From: Lujinxingia vulgaris
GTDB taxonomy: Bacteria > Myxococcota_A > Bradymonadia > Bradymonadales > Bradymonadaceae
DNA: 64,000 bases
Direction: 5' to 3'
Assembly (NCBI RefSeq): GCF_007997005.1
Contig: NZ_VOSL01000055.1
Span: forward strand, 1 to 64,000
Shown: positions 16,935 to 24,136 of the stretch, in pieces
Layout: every line of letters starts with the position of its first letter
How positions within the stretch are numbered: the first letter of the stretch is position 1
Position numbers and translations under genes: made by a program
The notes under the pieces: generated by a model
Database searches by the model: none
Told to the model about the DNA's origin: nothing
The model's input: only the letters and a program-made list of their open reading frames with translations

Positions 16935-17984
16935 ATGGAGGTGCCGGGCTGGCTGTGGGCGGGGTTGGGGCTGGGGCTGTTGGTCGGGGCGATGCTCGAT
17001 CTTTTCTGGACGACGTTGTGGCAGGACGGGGGAGCGGGGCCGCTGACCACGCGACTGGGCGCGGGGTTGTGGTGGTTGGGGCGATCGGCGCTGGGGAAGT
17101 TGGCCGGGGTTCGGCTGAGCTTGATGGGGCCCTTTATTCTGCTGGCGACGGTGATGATGTGGATGACGATGTTCTGGCTGGCGTGGGTGTTTTTGCTCAG
17201 CGCCAGTCCGGTGCTGTTGGCCCCGGCGTTCGGGGAGGATGGGGTGGCGAGCTGGCCGGAGCGCTTCTATTACGTGGGCTCGGCGTTTTTCACGCTGGGT
17301 AATGGCGACTACCAGACGGCGGGCGAGTTCTGGCAGATCAGCTCGGTGTTGTGTGCGGGGAGCGGGATGCTGATGATCACGCTCTCGATCAGCTACGTCA
17401 TCGCGGTGCTCTCGGCGGTGGTGACCCGGAGGCGTCTGGCGACGCAGATCTTTGCGATCGGCTCGACGCCGGAGCAGTGGGTGCTCAACGCCTGGGATGG
17501 AGAGAGTCTGTCGGGGAGCGACGGGGTGTTGCCGGCGATCGCCGAGCTGCTTACGGAGGTGACCGAGCAGCAGCTGGCCTACCCGGTGGTGCACTACTAT
17601 CACGCCGATGCGCCCTATAAGGCGATGCCGATGGCGGTGGCGATGTTTGATGAGGGGTTAACGCTGATCGAATGCGGGGTGGAGGAGAGCTGCCGGCCGG
17701 GGCGGTTGACGATGCTGCTGGCGCGCAACAGCGTGCAGCGCTACCTGAGCACGCTTCGGGAGGGGTGGATCTCCCCGGAGAAGCCGATGCCGGAGTTTCC
17801 CAACCTGGGGGAGCTTCGGGAGTCGGGGATGGCGACGTTGGACGAGGTCTTTTATGAGGCGCAGGTTCACCAGCTGGAGCGCCGCCGCAAGATGTTACGG
17901 GGAGCGGTCGAGCATGATGGGTGGGAGTGGGATGATCTGGGACGGGTGGGACGGTCGGTGGCCGGAGGCGGAGCGACAGAGTGA
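16935..17984 (+). CDS. Potassium-channel-like membrane protein with atypical filter
   Basis: A 349-aa inner-membrane protein. Hydrophobic segments lie at about residues 5-25, 65-95 and 143-165. Between the last two, FYYVGSAFFTLGNGDYQTAGEFW has the pore-helix and filter layout of two-helix channel modules, but the filter reads TLGNGDY where potassium channels have TVGYGD. The C-terminal 180 residues are soluble and unrecognised. The ATG at 16935 follows a G-rich GGAGGGG site. Ion channel is the best call; conductance and selectivity are open. Confidence 0.65.
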   Translation: MEVPGWLWAGLGLGLLVGAMLDLFWTTLWQDGGAGPLTTRLGAGLWWLGRSALGKLAGVRLSLMGPFILLATVMMWMTMFWLAWVFLLSASPVLLAPAFGEDGVASWPERFYYVGSAFFTLGNGDYQTAGEFWQISSVLCAGSGMLMITLSISYVIAVLSAVVTRRRLATQIFAIGSTPEQWVLNAWDGESLSGSDGVLPAIAELLTEVTEQQLAYPVVHYYHADAPYKAMPMAVAMFDEGLTLIECGVEESCRPGRLTMLLARNSVQRYLSTLREGWISPEKPMPEFPNLGELRESGMATLDEVFYEAQVHQLERRRKMLRGAVEHDGWEWDDLGRVGRSVAGGGATE

Positions 17985-18001
17985 CGAGTGAGGTGTGGAG
18001 G

Positions 18002-18029
18002 TCCCCGGTCGCGATGAGGCGACCGGGGA
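18002..18029. terminator. 11-bp hairpin between convergent genes
   Basis: TCCCCGGTCGC and GCGACCGGGGA form a perfect 11-bp stem with a 6-base loop, placed between the stops at 17984 and 18040. No T run follows on either side, so it is terminator-like rather than a standard intrinsic terminator. The stem contains the CCCCGGTCGC sequence seen in dyad arrays elsewhere and may derive from one inverted pair. Confidence 0.5.
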
Positions 18030-18039
18030 GAGCGCGCGA

Positions 18040-18930
18040 TCAGAGCCGTGGGGGCAGGGGCTCGGACTGGTGTTCGCCGCGGATGCGGTTCCAGCCGAAG
18101 CGGATGGCGTCGCGGAAGAGGGGCCAGGGGCCGGTCTCGCGGGTCTCCCAGCTCTGGTGGGCCATGGGTTCGACCTGGTCCCAGGTGTGGTCTTCGTAGC
18201 GGGGCTCTTCGGCCAGGGCGACGCCGTAGCGGTAGGCCAGGGCGAAGTCCTCGTAGGCGTAGCGGCTGTCGGCGAAGTTGCGCTGGTAGTGCTCGCGGAA
18301 GCTGCTGTCGAAGCGGGAGACGTCGTTACGGGAGGCGGAGCGCTCGGCGGTGCCGGCGACGGTGGAGCTGCCGGAGAGGCGAGGCTGGTGGCTGGTGCTC
18401 TGGGTTCCGGAGGTCACCTCGCTGCTGTGCGGGATGTTCGAGGAGGTCCGGGGGCCAGCAGCGCTTGAGCTGGATGCGGTGGTCGGCTCGTCGACGAGCG
18501 AGGAGGTGGAGATGCCCTCGGATTTGGCGCTCTCGATGATGCCGCTGCCATGCCTTCGCCCCAGCTTTTCGGGGGTGGAGGGGCGGCCCGTGAACGCTCG
18601 CCGATCCATGATCTGGCGGGCGGTGTGGGCCTGAGCGTCGTCGTCGAGGTCGACGATGATCAGATCGCAGCCCTGGCGCACGCCGCTTGCGTAGCGGCGG
18701 GCTTCATCTTCGCGGATGCCGCGTGAGGTGAGCTCGTTGAGGGATTTTTTGGCGTCTTTCTGGCTGTCTTCGCGACCGGAGAAGAGGCCCTTGAAGATGC
18801 CGGTGTGCTCGTTGCCTGGCGAGGCGATGTGCTCGATGTGGCGTCGTTTGATGCCGGCGTCTTTGAGCGCGTCGATGGTGTCTCTGGCGCGTTCTTCGTT
18901 CTCATAGAGAGCGAGTATGAGGGTGTTCAT
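18040..18930 (-). CDS. General stress protein 17M-like domain protein
   Basis: A 296-aa soluble protein. Residues 1-105 (NTLILALYENEERARDTI and later CDLIIVDLDDD) look like the general stress protein 17M/YflT alpha-beta domain. A Ser/Thr-rich, probably disordered linker follows (about 115-205). The C-terminal 85 residues contain YEDFALAYRYGVALA, YEDHTWDQVEP and PWPLFRDAIRFGWNRIRG, a module I have seen joined to this domain in stress-related proteins. The molecular function is unknown. The ATG at 18930 follows TTTGAGG. Its promoter must be in the 260-bp divergent gap before the ABC-F gene. Confidence 0.65.
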   Translation of the reverse strand: MNTLILALYENEERARDTIDALKDAGIKRRHIEHIASPGNEHTGIFKGLFSGREDSQKDAKKSLNELTSRGIREDEARRYASGVRQGCDLIIVDLDDDAQAHTARQIMDRRAFTGRPSTPEKLGRRHGSGIIESAKSEGISTSSLVDEPTTASSSSAAGPRTSSNIPHSSEVTSGTQSTSHQPRLSGSSTVAGTAERSASRNDVSRFDSSFREHYQRNFADSRYAYEDFALAYRYGVALAEEPRYEDHTWDQVEPMAHQSWETRETGPWPLFRDAIRFGWNRIRGEHQSEPLPPRL

Positions 18931-19190
18931 AAGTGCCTCAAAAGACGGGGGAAGTTGTTGTTGTGGGGCGCTCTGTGGAGCTGTTGGGCTAAATGTGTGC
19001 GCGAGGTCGCGAAGGCATAATGATTGGCGGGTTGGGAAGGCGGGGAATCTGTGTGCGGGGGGCCTGTTTGACCGGGGGCGATGCCCGTGCTAGTCGGGGC
19101 CGAGCGAGGTGCCCGAAATTGGCAGGGGCATTGAGGACGATGGTGGCCGCCGGGTGGTGGCGTGAACAGTTAGCGAGCAGGAACACAGCG

Positions 19191-20828
19191 ATGATCACAA
19201 CCTCTGGCGTGATGGTGAACTTCAGCGGGCAGCCGCTCTTTGAAGATGTGAACGTGAAGTTTCTTCCGGGGAACTGCTACGGGCTCATCGGGGCGAACGG
19301 CGCGGGGAAGTCGACGTTTTTGAAGGTCCTCTACGGAGAGCTGGAGCCCTCGGCCGGGGTGGTGAGCATTCCCTCGAACCTGCGCATGGCCAGGCTGGAG
19401 CAGGATCAGTTCCGCTACGACGATGACGTGGTGATGGACGTGGTGCTGCGCGGGCATCCGCGCCTCTTTGAGGTGCATAAGGAGCGCGAGGCGCTCTACG
19501 CCAGCGCGGACTTCAGTGAGGAGGACGGCGCGCGGGCGGCCGAGCTGGAGATGGTCTACGCCGATCTCAACGGCTATGAGGCCGAGGCCGAGGCGGCCAT
19601 TTTGCTGGCCGGCCTGGGCGTGGGCGATGAAGAGCATCACCGTCGGATGGGGGATCTGGAGGCGGGGCAGAAGGTGCGCGTGTTGCTGGCGCAGGCGCTC
19701 TTTGGCAAGCCGGATATTTTGCTGCTCGATGAGCCGACGAACAACCTGGATGTGCACACGATCGCCTGGCTGGAGGATTACCTGCAGCGGCTCGAGTCGC
19801 TGGTGATCGTGGTCAGCCATGACCGCCACTTCTTGAACAATGTGTGCACGCATATTGCGGACATCGATTTTCGGCGCATTCGCATCTACGCGGGCAACTA
19901 CGACTTCTGGTTGCAGGCCGCCGAGCTGGCGTTGCAGCAGCGCCGCGATGCGCAGAAGAAGGCCAGCGATAAGGCCAAGGATCTGAAAGCCTTCATCGAG
20001 CGCTTCAGCTCCAACGCCTCGAAGGCGCGTCAGGCGACCTCCCGTAAAAAGCTGCTCGACCAGCTCACGCTCGACGATCTGCCGGTCTCCACGCGCAAGT
20101 ATCCGCATATTCACTTCGGGTATGAGCGCGAGTGCGGCAAGAAGGTGCTCTTGCTCGAAGATATCAAAAAGTCGATCGATGGCGAGGAGCTGCTCAACGG
20201 GTTCAGCCTGAATGTGCAGTCGGGCGATCGCATCGCGTTTGTGGGGCCGGACGGGCGTCCGCGGACCACGCTCTTTCAGATTCTTGCCGGCGAGCTTGAG
20301 CCGGACAGCGGCAACGTGGAGTGGGGGAGCACGATCACCAGCGCGTATTTTCCCAAGGAGAACGACGCGTATTTTAAGGATGTGGATCTCAACCTGATCG
20401 ACTGGTTGCGCCAGTTTACGGTGGATATGCACCTGGAAGATGTGCGCGGCTTTCTGGGGCGGATGCTCTTCAGCGGGGAGGACACCAAGAAGAGCGTCAA
20501 GGTACTCAGCGGTGGGGAGAAGGTGCGTTGCATGCTCTCGAAGATGATGCAGGTGGGTGCGAACCTGTTGATTCTGGATGAGCCGACGAACCACCTGGAT
20601 CTGGAGAGCATTACGGCGCTGAACAAGGGGATGCAGGCGTTTAGCGAGAATAACGTGATCCTCTTTGCCAGCCACGACCGTGAGCTTGTGCGGACGGTGG
20701 CCAACCGCATCATCGAGATCGGTCCGAACGGGCATCTGGATTTCTACATGCCCTTTGATGAGTACGTGACCAGCGAGCGGGTGGCCGAGGCGCGGCGCGA
20801 GCTGCACGGCGCGGATCTGGGCCTGTAA
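19191..20828 (+). CDS. ABC-F family ATPase, YbiT-like, with degenerate second Walker A
   Basis: A 545-aa soluble protein with two ABC ATPase domains and no membrane part, closely resembling E. coli YbiT. ABC-F proteins bind the ribosomal E site. Domain 1 has Walker A GANGAGKS, signature LEAGQKVR and Walker B ILLLDEPTNNLD. The interdomain linker carries the RFSSNASKARQATSRKK segment. Domain 2 has signature LSGGEKVR and Walker B LILDEPTNHLD, but its Walker A reads GPDGRPRTT, with Arg in place of the nucleotide-binding Lys. I chose the ATG at 19191 after AGCAGGA; the frame is open to 18993, but that extension does not match the family. Confidence 0.9.
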   Translation: MITTSGVMVNFSGQPLFEDVNVKFLPGNCYGLIGANGAGKSTFLKVLYGELEPSAGVVSIPSNLRMARLEQDQFRYDDDVVMDVVLRGHPRLFEVHKEREALYASADFSEEDGARAAELEMVYADLNGYEAEAEAAILLAGLGVGDEEHHRRMGDLEAGQKVRVLLAQALFGKPDILLLDEPTNNLDVHTIAWLEDYLQRLESLVIVVSHDRHFLNNVCTHIADIDFRRIRIYAGNYDFWLQAAELALQQRRDAQKKASDKAKDLKAFIERFSSNASKARQATSRKKLLDQLTLDDLPVSTRKYPHIHFGYERECGKKVLLLEDIKKSIDGEELLNGFSLNVQSGDRIAFVGPDGRPRTTLFQILAGELEPDSGNVEWGSTITSAYFPKENDAYFKDVDLNLIDWLRQFTVDMHLEDVRGFLGRMLFSGEDTKKSVKVLSGGEKVRCMLSKMMQVGANLLILDEPTNHLDLESITALNKGMQAFSENNVILFASHDRELVRTVANRIIEIGPNGHLDFYMPFDEYVTSERVAEARRELHGADLGL

Positions 20829-20866
20829 GTCAGGTCGGGCGTGGAGAGGGGGAGCGGGTTATTGCC

Positions 20867-20899
20867 GGAGGTCGCGCGGGGCGCGGCCTCCGGTTTTTT
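20867..20899 (+). terminator. Intrinsic terminator after the ABC-F gene
   Basis: GGAGGTCGCGC pairs with GCGCGGCCTCC (11 bp, one G-U pair in RNA) around a GGG loop and is followed by GGTTTTTT. It starts 38 bp after the stop codon of the ABC-F gene and is the clearest terminator in the first third of the window. Confidence 0.85.
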
Positions 20900-21082
20900 G
20901 TGGCTGCGCGCCCCCCGGGGCCGGAGCGGGCGACGACTTCTGGGGTGGGCGGAGGCTGGATCGGGGGACGGAGGACGTTGAGTCCGGGCGCGGTGATCGG
21001 CGGTGTGCGCCGGGCGGCTGCGAGTATCGACGGGGTCGATTTGCGGGGCCCTGTGGAGGTGTTCGGGAGGGTGATGTGTGCG

Positions 21083-21111
21083 TTGACCAATGTCATACAT
21101 GTACCTACATT
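21083..21111 (+). promoter_or_regulatory. Sigma-70-like promoter overlapping a palindrome
   Basis: TTGACC (21083) and TACATT (21106) are separated by 17 bp, 40 bp before the lipoprotein start codon. The spacer and -10 box lie inside an interrupted palindrome, CAATGT...ACATGT...ACATTG (21088-21112), which could be an operator. This is by consensus only. Confidence 0.5.
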
Positions 21112-21150
21112 GCGCGGCGGAGGTCGGGTTTGAAGGAAAGCGGAGGCAGG

Positions 21151-21591
21151 ATGCGCGTTCTATGCAAGATCGGGGCGATGCTTGGGATGGTCGCGGTGCT
21201 GGCGGGATGTGAAGGTGGCGAGCCGCAGGATGTGGCGGTGGGCTATCTGGAGGCGATGCGCGATGGCGAGATGCGCGAGGCCTGGGAGCGGGTGCGGGCG
21301 GAGGATCAGGCGGCGATGCCGCCGGGTGTGCTCCAGGCGCAGGGGGAGCAGGCGGCCGCTCAGGTCGAGGCGATGGCGGGGCGAGTGCGCTTTGAGGTGC
21401 TGGGGGTGGAGACGATCTCGGAGGAGGAGGTCGTGGTGCGGGTGGATGTGGTGATGGACGGGCAGTCCGGCGCGCAGGTGGAGGAGGTCCGTCTGTGGAG
21501 GGAGGCGCAGGGGTGGCGTGTGGATACGGACTGGTCGGAGCGAGAGGCCGGGGTGTTGGATCGTCCGGAGGACGAGATCACGAAGCCGTGA
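21151..21591 (+). CDS. Small lipoprotein, DUF4878/NTF2-like
   Basis: A 146-aa lipoprotein: the signal peptide ends in the lipobox LAGC at about residue 19. The mature part (QDVAVGYLEAMRDGEMREAWERV, then strands ending in WRVDTDW) has the helix-plus-sheet pattern of NTF2-like or DUF4878 proteins, which are usually periplasmic and of unknown role. The ATG at 21151 follows CGGAGG closely; upstream in-frame codons are not coding-like. It may share a transcript with the histidine kinase 71 bp downstream, with the lipoprotein as a possible sensing accessory, but that is inference. Confidence 0.7.
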   Translation: MRVLCKIGAMLGMVAVLAGCEGGEPQDVAVGYLEAMRDGEMREAWERVRAEDQAAMPPGVLQAQGEQAAAQVEAMAGRVRFEVLGVETISEEEVVVRVDVVMDGQSGAQVEEVRLWREAQGWRVDTDWSEREAGVLDRPEDEITKP

Positions 21592-21662
21592 TGGGAGCGG
21601 GGGAGGTCGGGTAGCCATTGCATAGCGCCGACGCCAGGGCGCGGTGAGGATCGGGAGCAGGT

Positions 21663-22928
21663 ATGGATGAATCAAAGCAGTACCACGCGGTGTTGGCCCA
21701 CGAGCTTGAGCAGGCCGGTCTGAACGATTCGGGGGTGCCTGATGAGGAGGCCTGGCGCGCGTTTCTGGGGCGCGTCTCGCATCGTCTCCATGAGGCGTAC
21801 GCCGGGACCGTGATCCTCGATGAGCGTTTTGACAAGATGATTCGCCATGCGGTCGATCCCTTCTTTTTGCACGACACGGAGGGGCGAGTGATCGAGGTTA
21901 ATCACGCGGCGTGTGAGATGCTCGGTTATACGCGGGAGGAGCTGTTGGAGATGGGGGTCGGGGACTTTGAGATGGATCTGGCGCCGGGGGCGATCTGGGA
22001 TCGGATGCGGGTCGACGAGGTGTTTACGGTGGAGGGGCGTCACCGGAGCAAGGGGGGGCGAGTCTATCCAGTGGAGACGCGGGTGGGGGCGTTTATGGCG
22101 GGGGGGCGCAAGGTGATTCTGGCCTTGTGTCGGGATGTGAGCGAGCGGGTGGAGCGGGCCCGTGAGCTCGAAGCGCTGAATCAGGCGCTGGAGCGTGCGC
22201 GCGATGAGGCGGTGATGGCGAGCTCGTCGAAGAGCGCGTTTCTGGCCGATATGAGCCATGAGTTGCGCACGCCGCTCAACGCGGTGATCGGTTATTCGGA
22301 GTTTGTGCTCGAGCAGATGCAGGATGAGGGACCGGTGCGCTACCGCGACGAGCTGGAGCGCATTCGCGTGGCCGGCCAGCATATGCTCTCGTTGATCAAC
22401 GATGTGCTCGATCTCTCGAAGATCGAGGCCGGGAAGCTGGAGGCTCGGGCGGCATCCTTCGACCTCTCTGAGCTCCTGGGGGACGTGGAGAGTACGGCGG
22501 AGCCGCTGGCGATGGTCAACGGCAACCGGCTGGAGATTGCGTGTGCGCCCGGGGCGTTTGCGATGCACACCGACGCGACGAAGTTGAGGCAGATTCTTCT
22601 GAACCTGCTGGGGAATGCCTGCAAGTTTACCGAAGGAGGAGAGGTGGGGGTGCGGGCCACCTCGGACGAGGCGGGATGGGTGGAGTTGCAGGTGTGGGAC
22701 ACCGGGGTGGGGATGAGCAAAGAGGCGCTGGGGCGGGTGTTTGAAGCGTTTGAGCAGGCCGATGAGCAGACCGAGGAGCGCTACGGGGGGACGGGGCTGG
22801 GGCTGACGCTGACCGAGCGCTTCTGCCGCCTGTTAGGCGGACGGATTTCGGTGCGCTCGCAACCGGGAGAGGGGACGGAGTTTCGGGTGCGACTTCCGCA
22901 GGTGCTGCCGGAGCTCAGTGAGGTTTGA
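21663..22928 (+). CDS. PAS-domain sensor histidine kinase
   Basis: A 421-aa cytoplasmic kinase. A PAS domain spans about residues 60-170 (DPFFLHDTEGRVIEVNHA, then the PAC part). A short coiled coil leads to the phosphoacceptor DMSHELRTPLNAVIGYSE (His about 199). The HATPase domain has the N-box LLNLLGNACKFT, G1 VWDTGVGM, F-box FEAFEQAD and G2 GGTGLGLTL. The TPLNAVIGYSE/FEQAD style is typical of kinases acting with receiver domains, but no regulator is encoded next to it. The ATG at 21663 follows GGGAGCAGG. Confidence 0.9.
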   Translation: MDESKQYHAVLAHELEQAGLNDSGVPDEEAWRAFLGRVSHRLHEAYAGTVILDERFDKMIRHAVDPFFLHDTEGRVIEVNHAACEMLGYTREELLEMGVGDFEMDLAPGAIWDRMRVDEVFTVEGRHRSKGGRVYPVETRVGAFMAGGRKVILALCRDVSERVERARELEALNQALERARDEAVMASSSKSAFLADMSHELRTPLNAVIGYSEFVLEQMQDEGPVRYRDELERIRVAGQHMLSLINDVLDLSKIEAGKLEARAASFDLSELLGDVESTAEPLAMVNGNRLEIACAPGAFAMHTDATKLRQILLNLLGNACKFTEGGEVGVRATSDEAGWVELQVWDTGVGMSKEALGRVFEAFEQADEQTEERYGGTGLGLTLTERFCRLLGGRISVRSQPGEGTEFRVRLPQVLPELSEV

Positions 22929-23361
22929 GGGAGGGCGCCTGCGGGGGGCGTTATTGTCAGCGTACATTGGGCTGGAGGGGATGGCGTCGCGTTATCAGGC
23001 GGTCATGACGTACGCGTGAGGCCATTGGCGGGCGCCGCAGCGGAGCGTGTTTAAATCCCATGATTTCGAGCGAATGCGTTTCGTGGGCAGCGCTTTAGTG
23101 CCGGACGCTCTTCTGAGCCTGTGGTTTTCTGGGCCGGCAGGTTTTCACTCACGTGCGCGTCGCACGCTGCGATGGTTTTCATCCGTCAGTCTGCGTCCCG
23201 GGCGGACAGTCGACGACGTTGTCGCGCGACCAGCAACCAGCGCCGAGTCTCGCCGCAGGTCATGTGCGATGGGTCAGGGGTTGAAGGGGCGGTCGCCATT
23301 TGGGAGCGCGATATCGCGCTTAGTTTCCTGGTACAGGTGGAGAGGTTGCCGGGAGCGGACC
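22929..23361. other. 433-bp gap without a recognised gene
   Basis: An open frame runs through 23047-23361 into the DUF202 gene, but its translation is Arg/Ser-rich and unlike the domain that follows, so I treat it as non-coding leader. No dyad array, terminator or convincing promoter is visible, although the DUF202 promoter must lie here. Confidence 0.5.
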
Positions 23362-23796
23362 ATGAAGAGTCAAGAGCAGATCGAGGCGATGGACGACCCG
23401 CCGGAGGATAGCGCGGAGAAGCGCACCGATTTTGCGTATGAGCGGACGGTGCAGGCGGCGAGTCGCACGCTTATGGCGGGGGTACGGACATCGATCGCGA
23501 TGATCGCGTTTGGGTTTACGATCTTTAAGTTCTTCGACTACCTGGAGCAGGGGCCCTCGGACATGTTGGGGGAGCTGTCGGCGCAGGGGCCGGCGAATGC
23601 GGGGTTATTGCTTTTCGGGGTGGGGATGATCGTGCTGTTGCTCTCGGTGGTCGATCACGTACGGGATATGTATCGGCTCAGCGATCGGGAAGATGAGCGT
23701 TTTCCGTTTACCGCGTCGCTTGTGGGGGCGGTGCTCCTGCTTGTGTTGGCGGGGTTGGTGCTGGTGAATCTGCTGACAGGGGTGGGCCCGCTTTAG
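23362..23796 (+). CDS. DUF202 (YidH-like) membrane protein
   Basis: A 144-aa inner-membrane protein. RTDFAYERTVQAASRTL followed by a helix containing RTSIAMIAFGFTIFKFF is the classic DUF202 pattern. Two further helices lie at about residues 76-97 and 120-140. The role of the family is not known. The ATG at 23362 follows GGGAGCGG at a suitable distance. It converges on the SLC13 gene, with the 14-copy dyad array between them. Confidence 0.8.
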   Translation: MKSQEQIEAMDDPPEDSAEKRTDFAYERTVQAASRTLMAGVRTSIAMIAFGFTIFKFFDYLEQGPSDMLGELSAQGPANAGLLLFGVGMIVLLLSVVDHVRDMYRLSDREDERFPFTASLVGAVLLLVLAGLVLVNLLTGVGPL

Positions 23797-23808
23797 GGAC
23801 TCGGGTAG

Positions 23809-24068
23809 GACCGGGGGTCAGGAGTTTGACCGGCGGTCAGGGGTAGGACCGGGGGTCAGAGGTTCGACCGGGGGTCAGAGGTAGGACCGTGGGTCAGGAG
23901 TTCGACCAGGGGTCAGGGGTTCGACCGGGGGTCAGGAGTTCGACCGGGGGTCAGAGGTAGGACCGTGGGTCAGGGGTTCGACCGTGGGTCAGGGGTTCGA
24001 CCGTGGGTCCGACCGTGGGTCAGGGGTTCGACCGTGGGTCAGGGGTTCGACCGTGGGTCAGTGTGTTC
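23809..24068. repeat. GACC-N3-GGTC array, 19-bp period, 14 copies
   Basis: GACC-N3-GGTC cores start at 23809, 23828, 23847 and so on, every 19 bp to 23999, then at 24011 (a shortened 12-bp unit), 24030 and 24049. The central triplet varies (GGG, GGC, GTG, AGG) while the arms stay fixed. The 8-base linkers alternate between AGGAGTTY, AGGGGTTC, AGGGGTAG and AGAGGTAG types. The last copies are nearly identical, as expected from recent tandem amplification. It separates two convergent genes. Confidence 0.95.
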
Positions 24069-24107
24069 GGCCCGCGCCAGTGCGTCTTTGCGGGGATTGC
24101 GCGGGCC

Positions 24108-24127
24108 TGAAACGTTTTTGAAACGTT
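24108..24127. other. Paired TGAAACGTT direct repeat beside a stop codon
   Basis: TGAAACGTT (24108) and TTGAAACGTT (24118) lie 10 bp past the stop of the leftward transporter gene, preceded by GGGCC. This duplicates the arrangement at 7374-7393. A degenerate dyad (GACCGGGGTTC) follows directly at 24127. Confidence 0.5.
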
Positions 24128-24136
24128 GACCGGGGT

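Noticed and set aside
23809-24068. Possible CRISPR array
   Set aside because: The conserved unit is only 11-13 bp and the spacers are 6-8 bp and similar to each other. CRISPR needs repeats and unique spacers of about 25-40 bp, and no cas gene is present.
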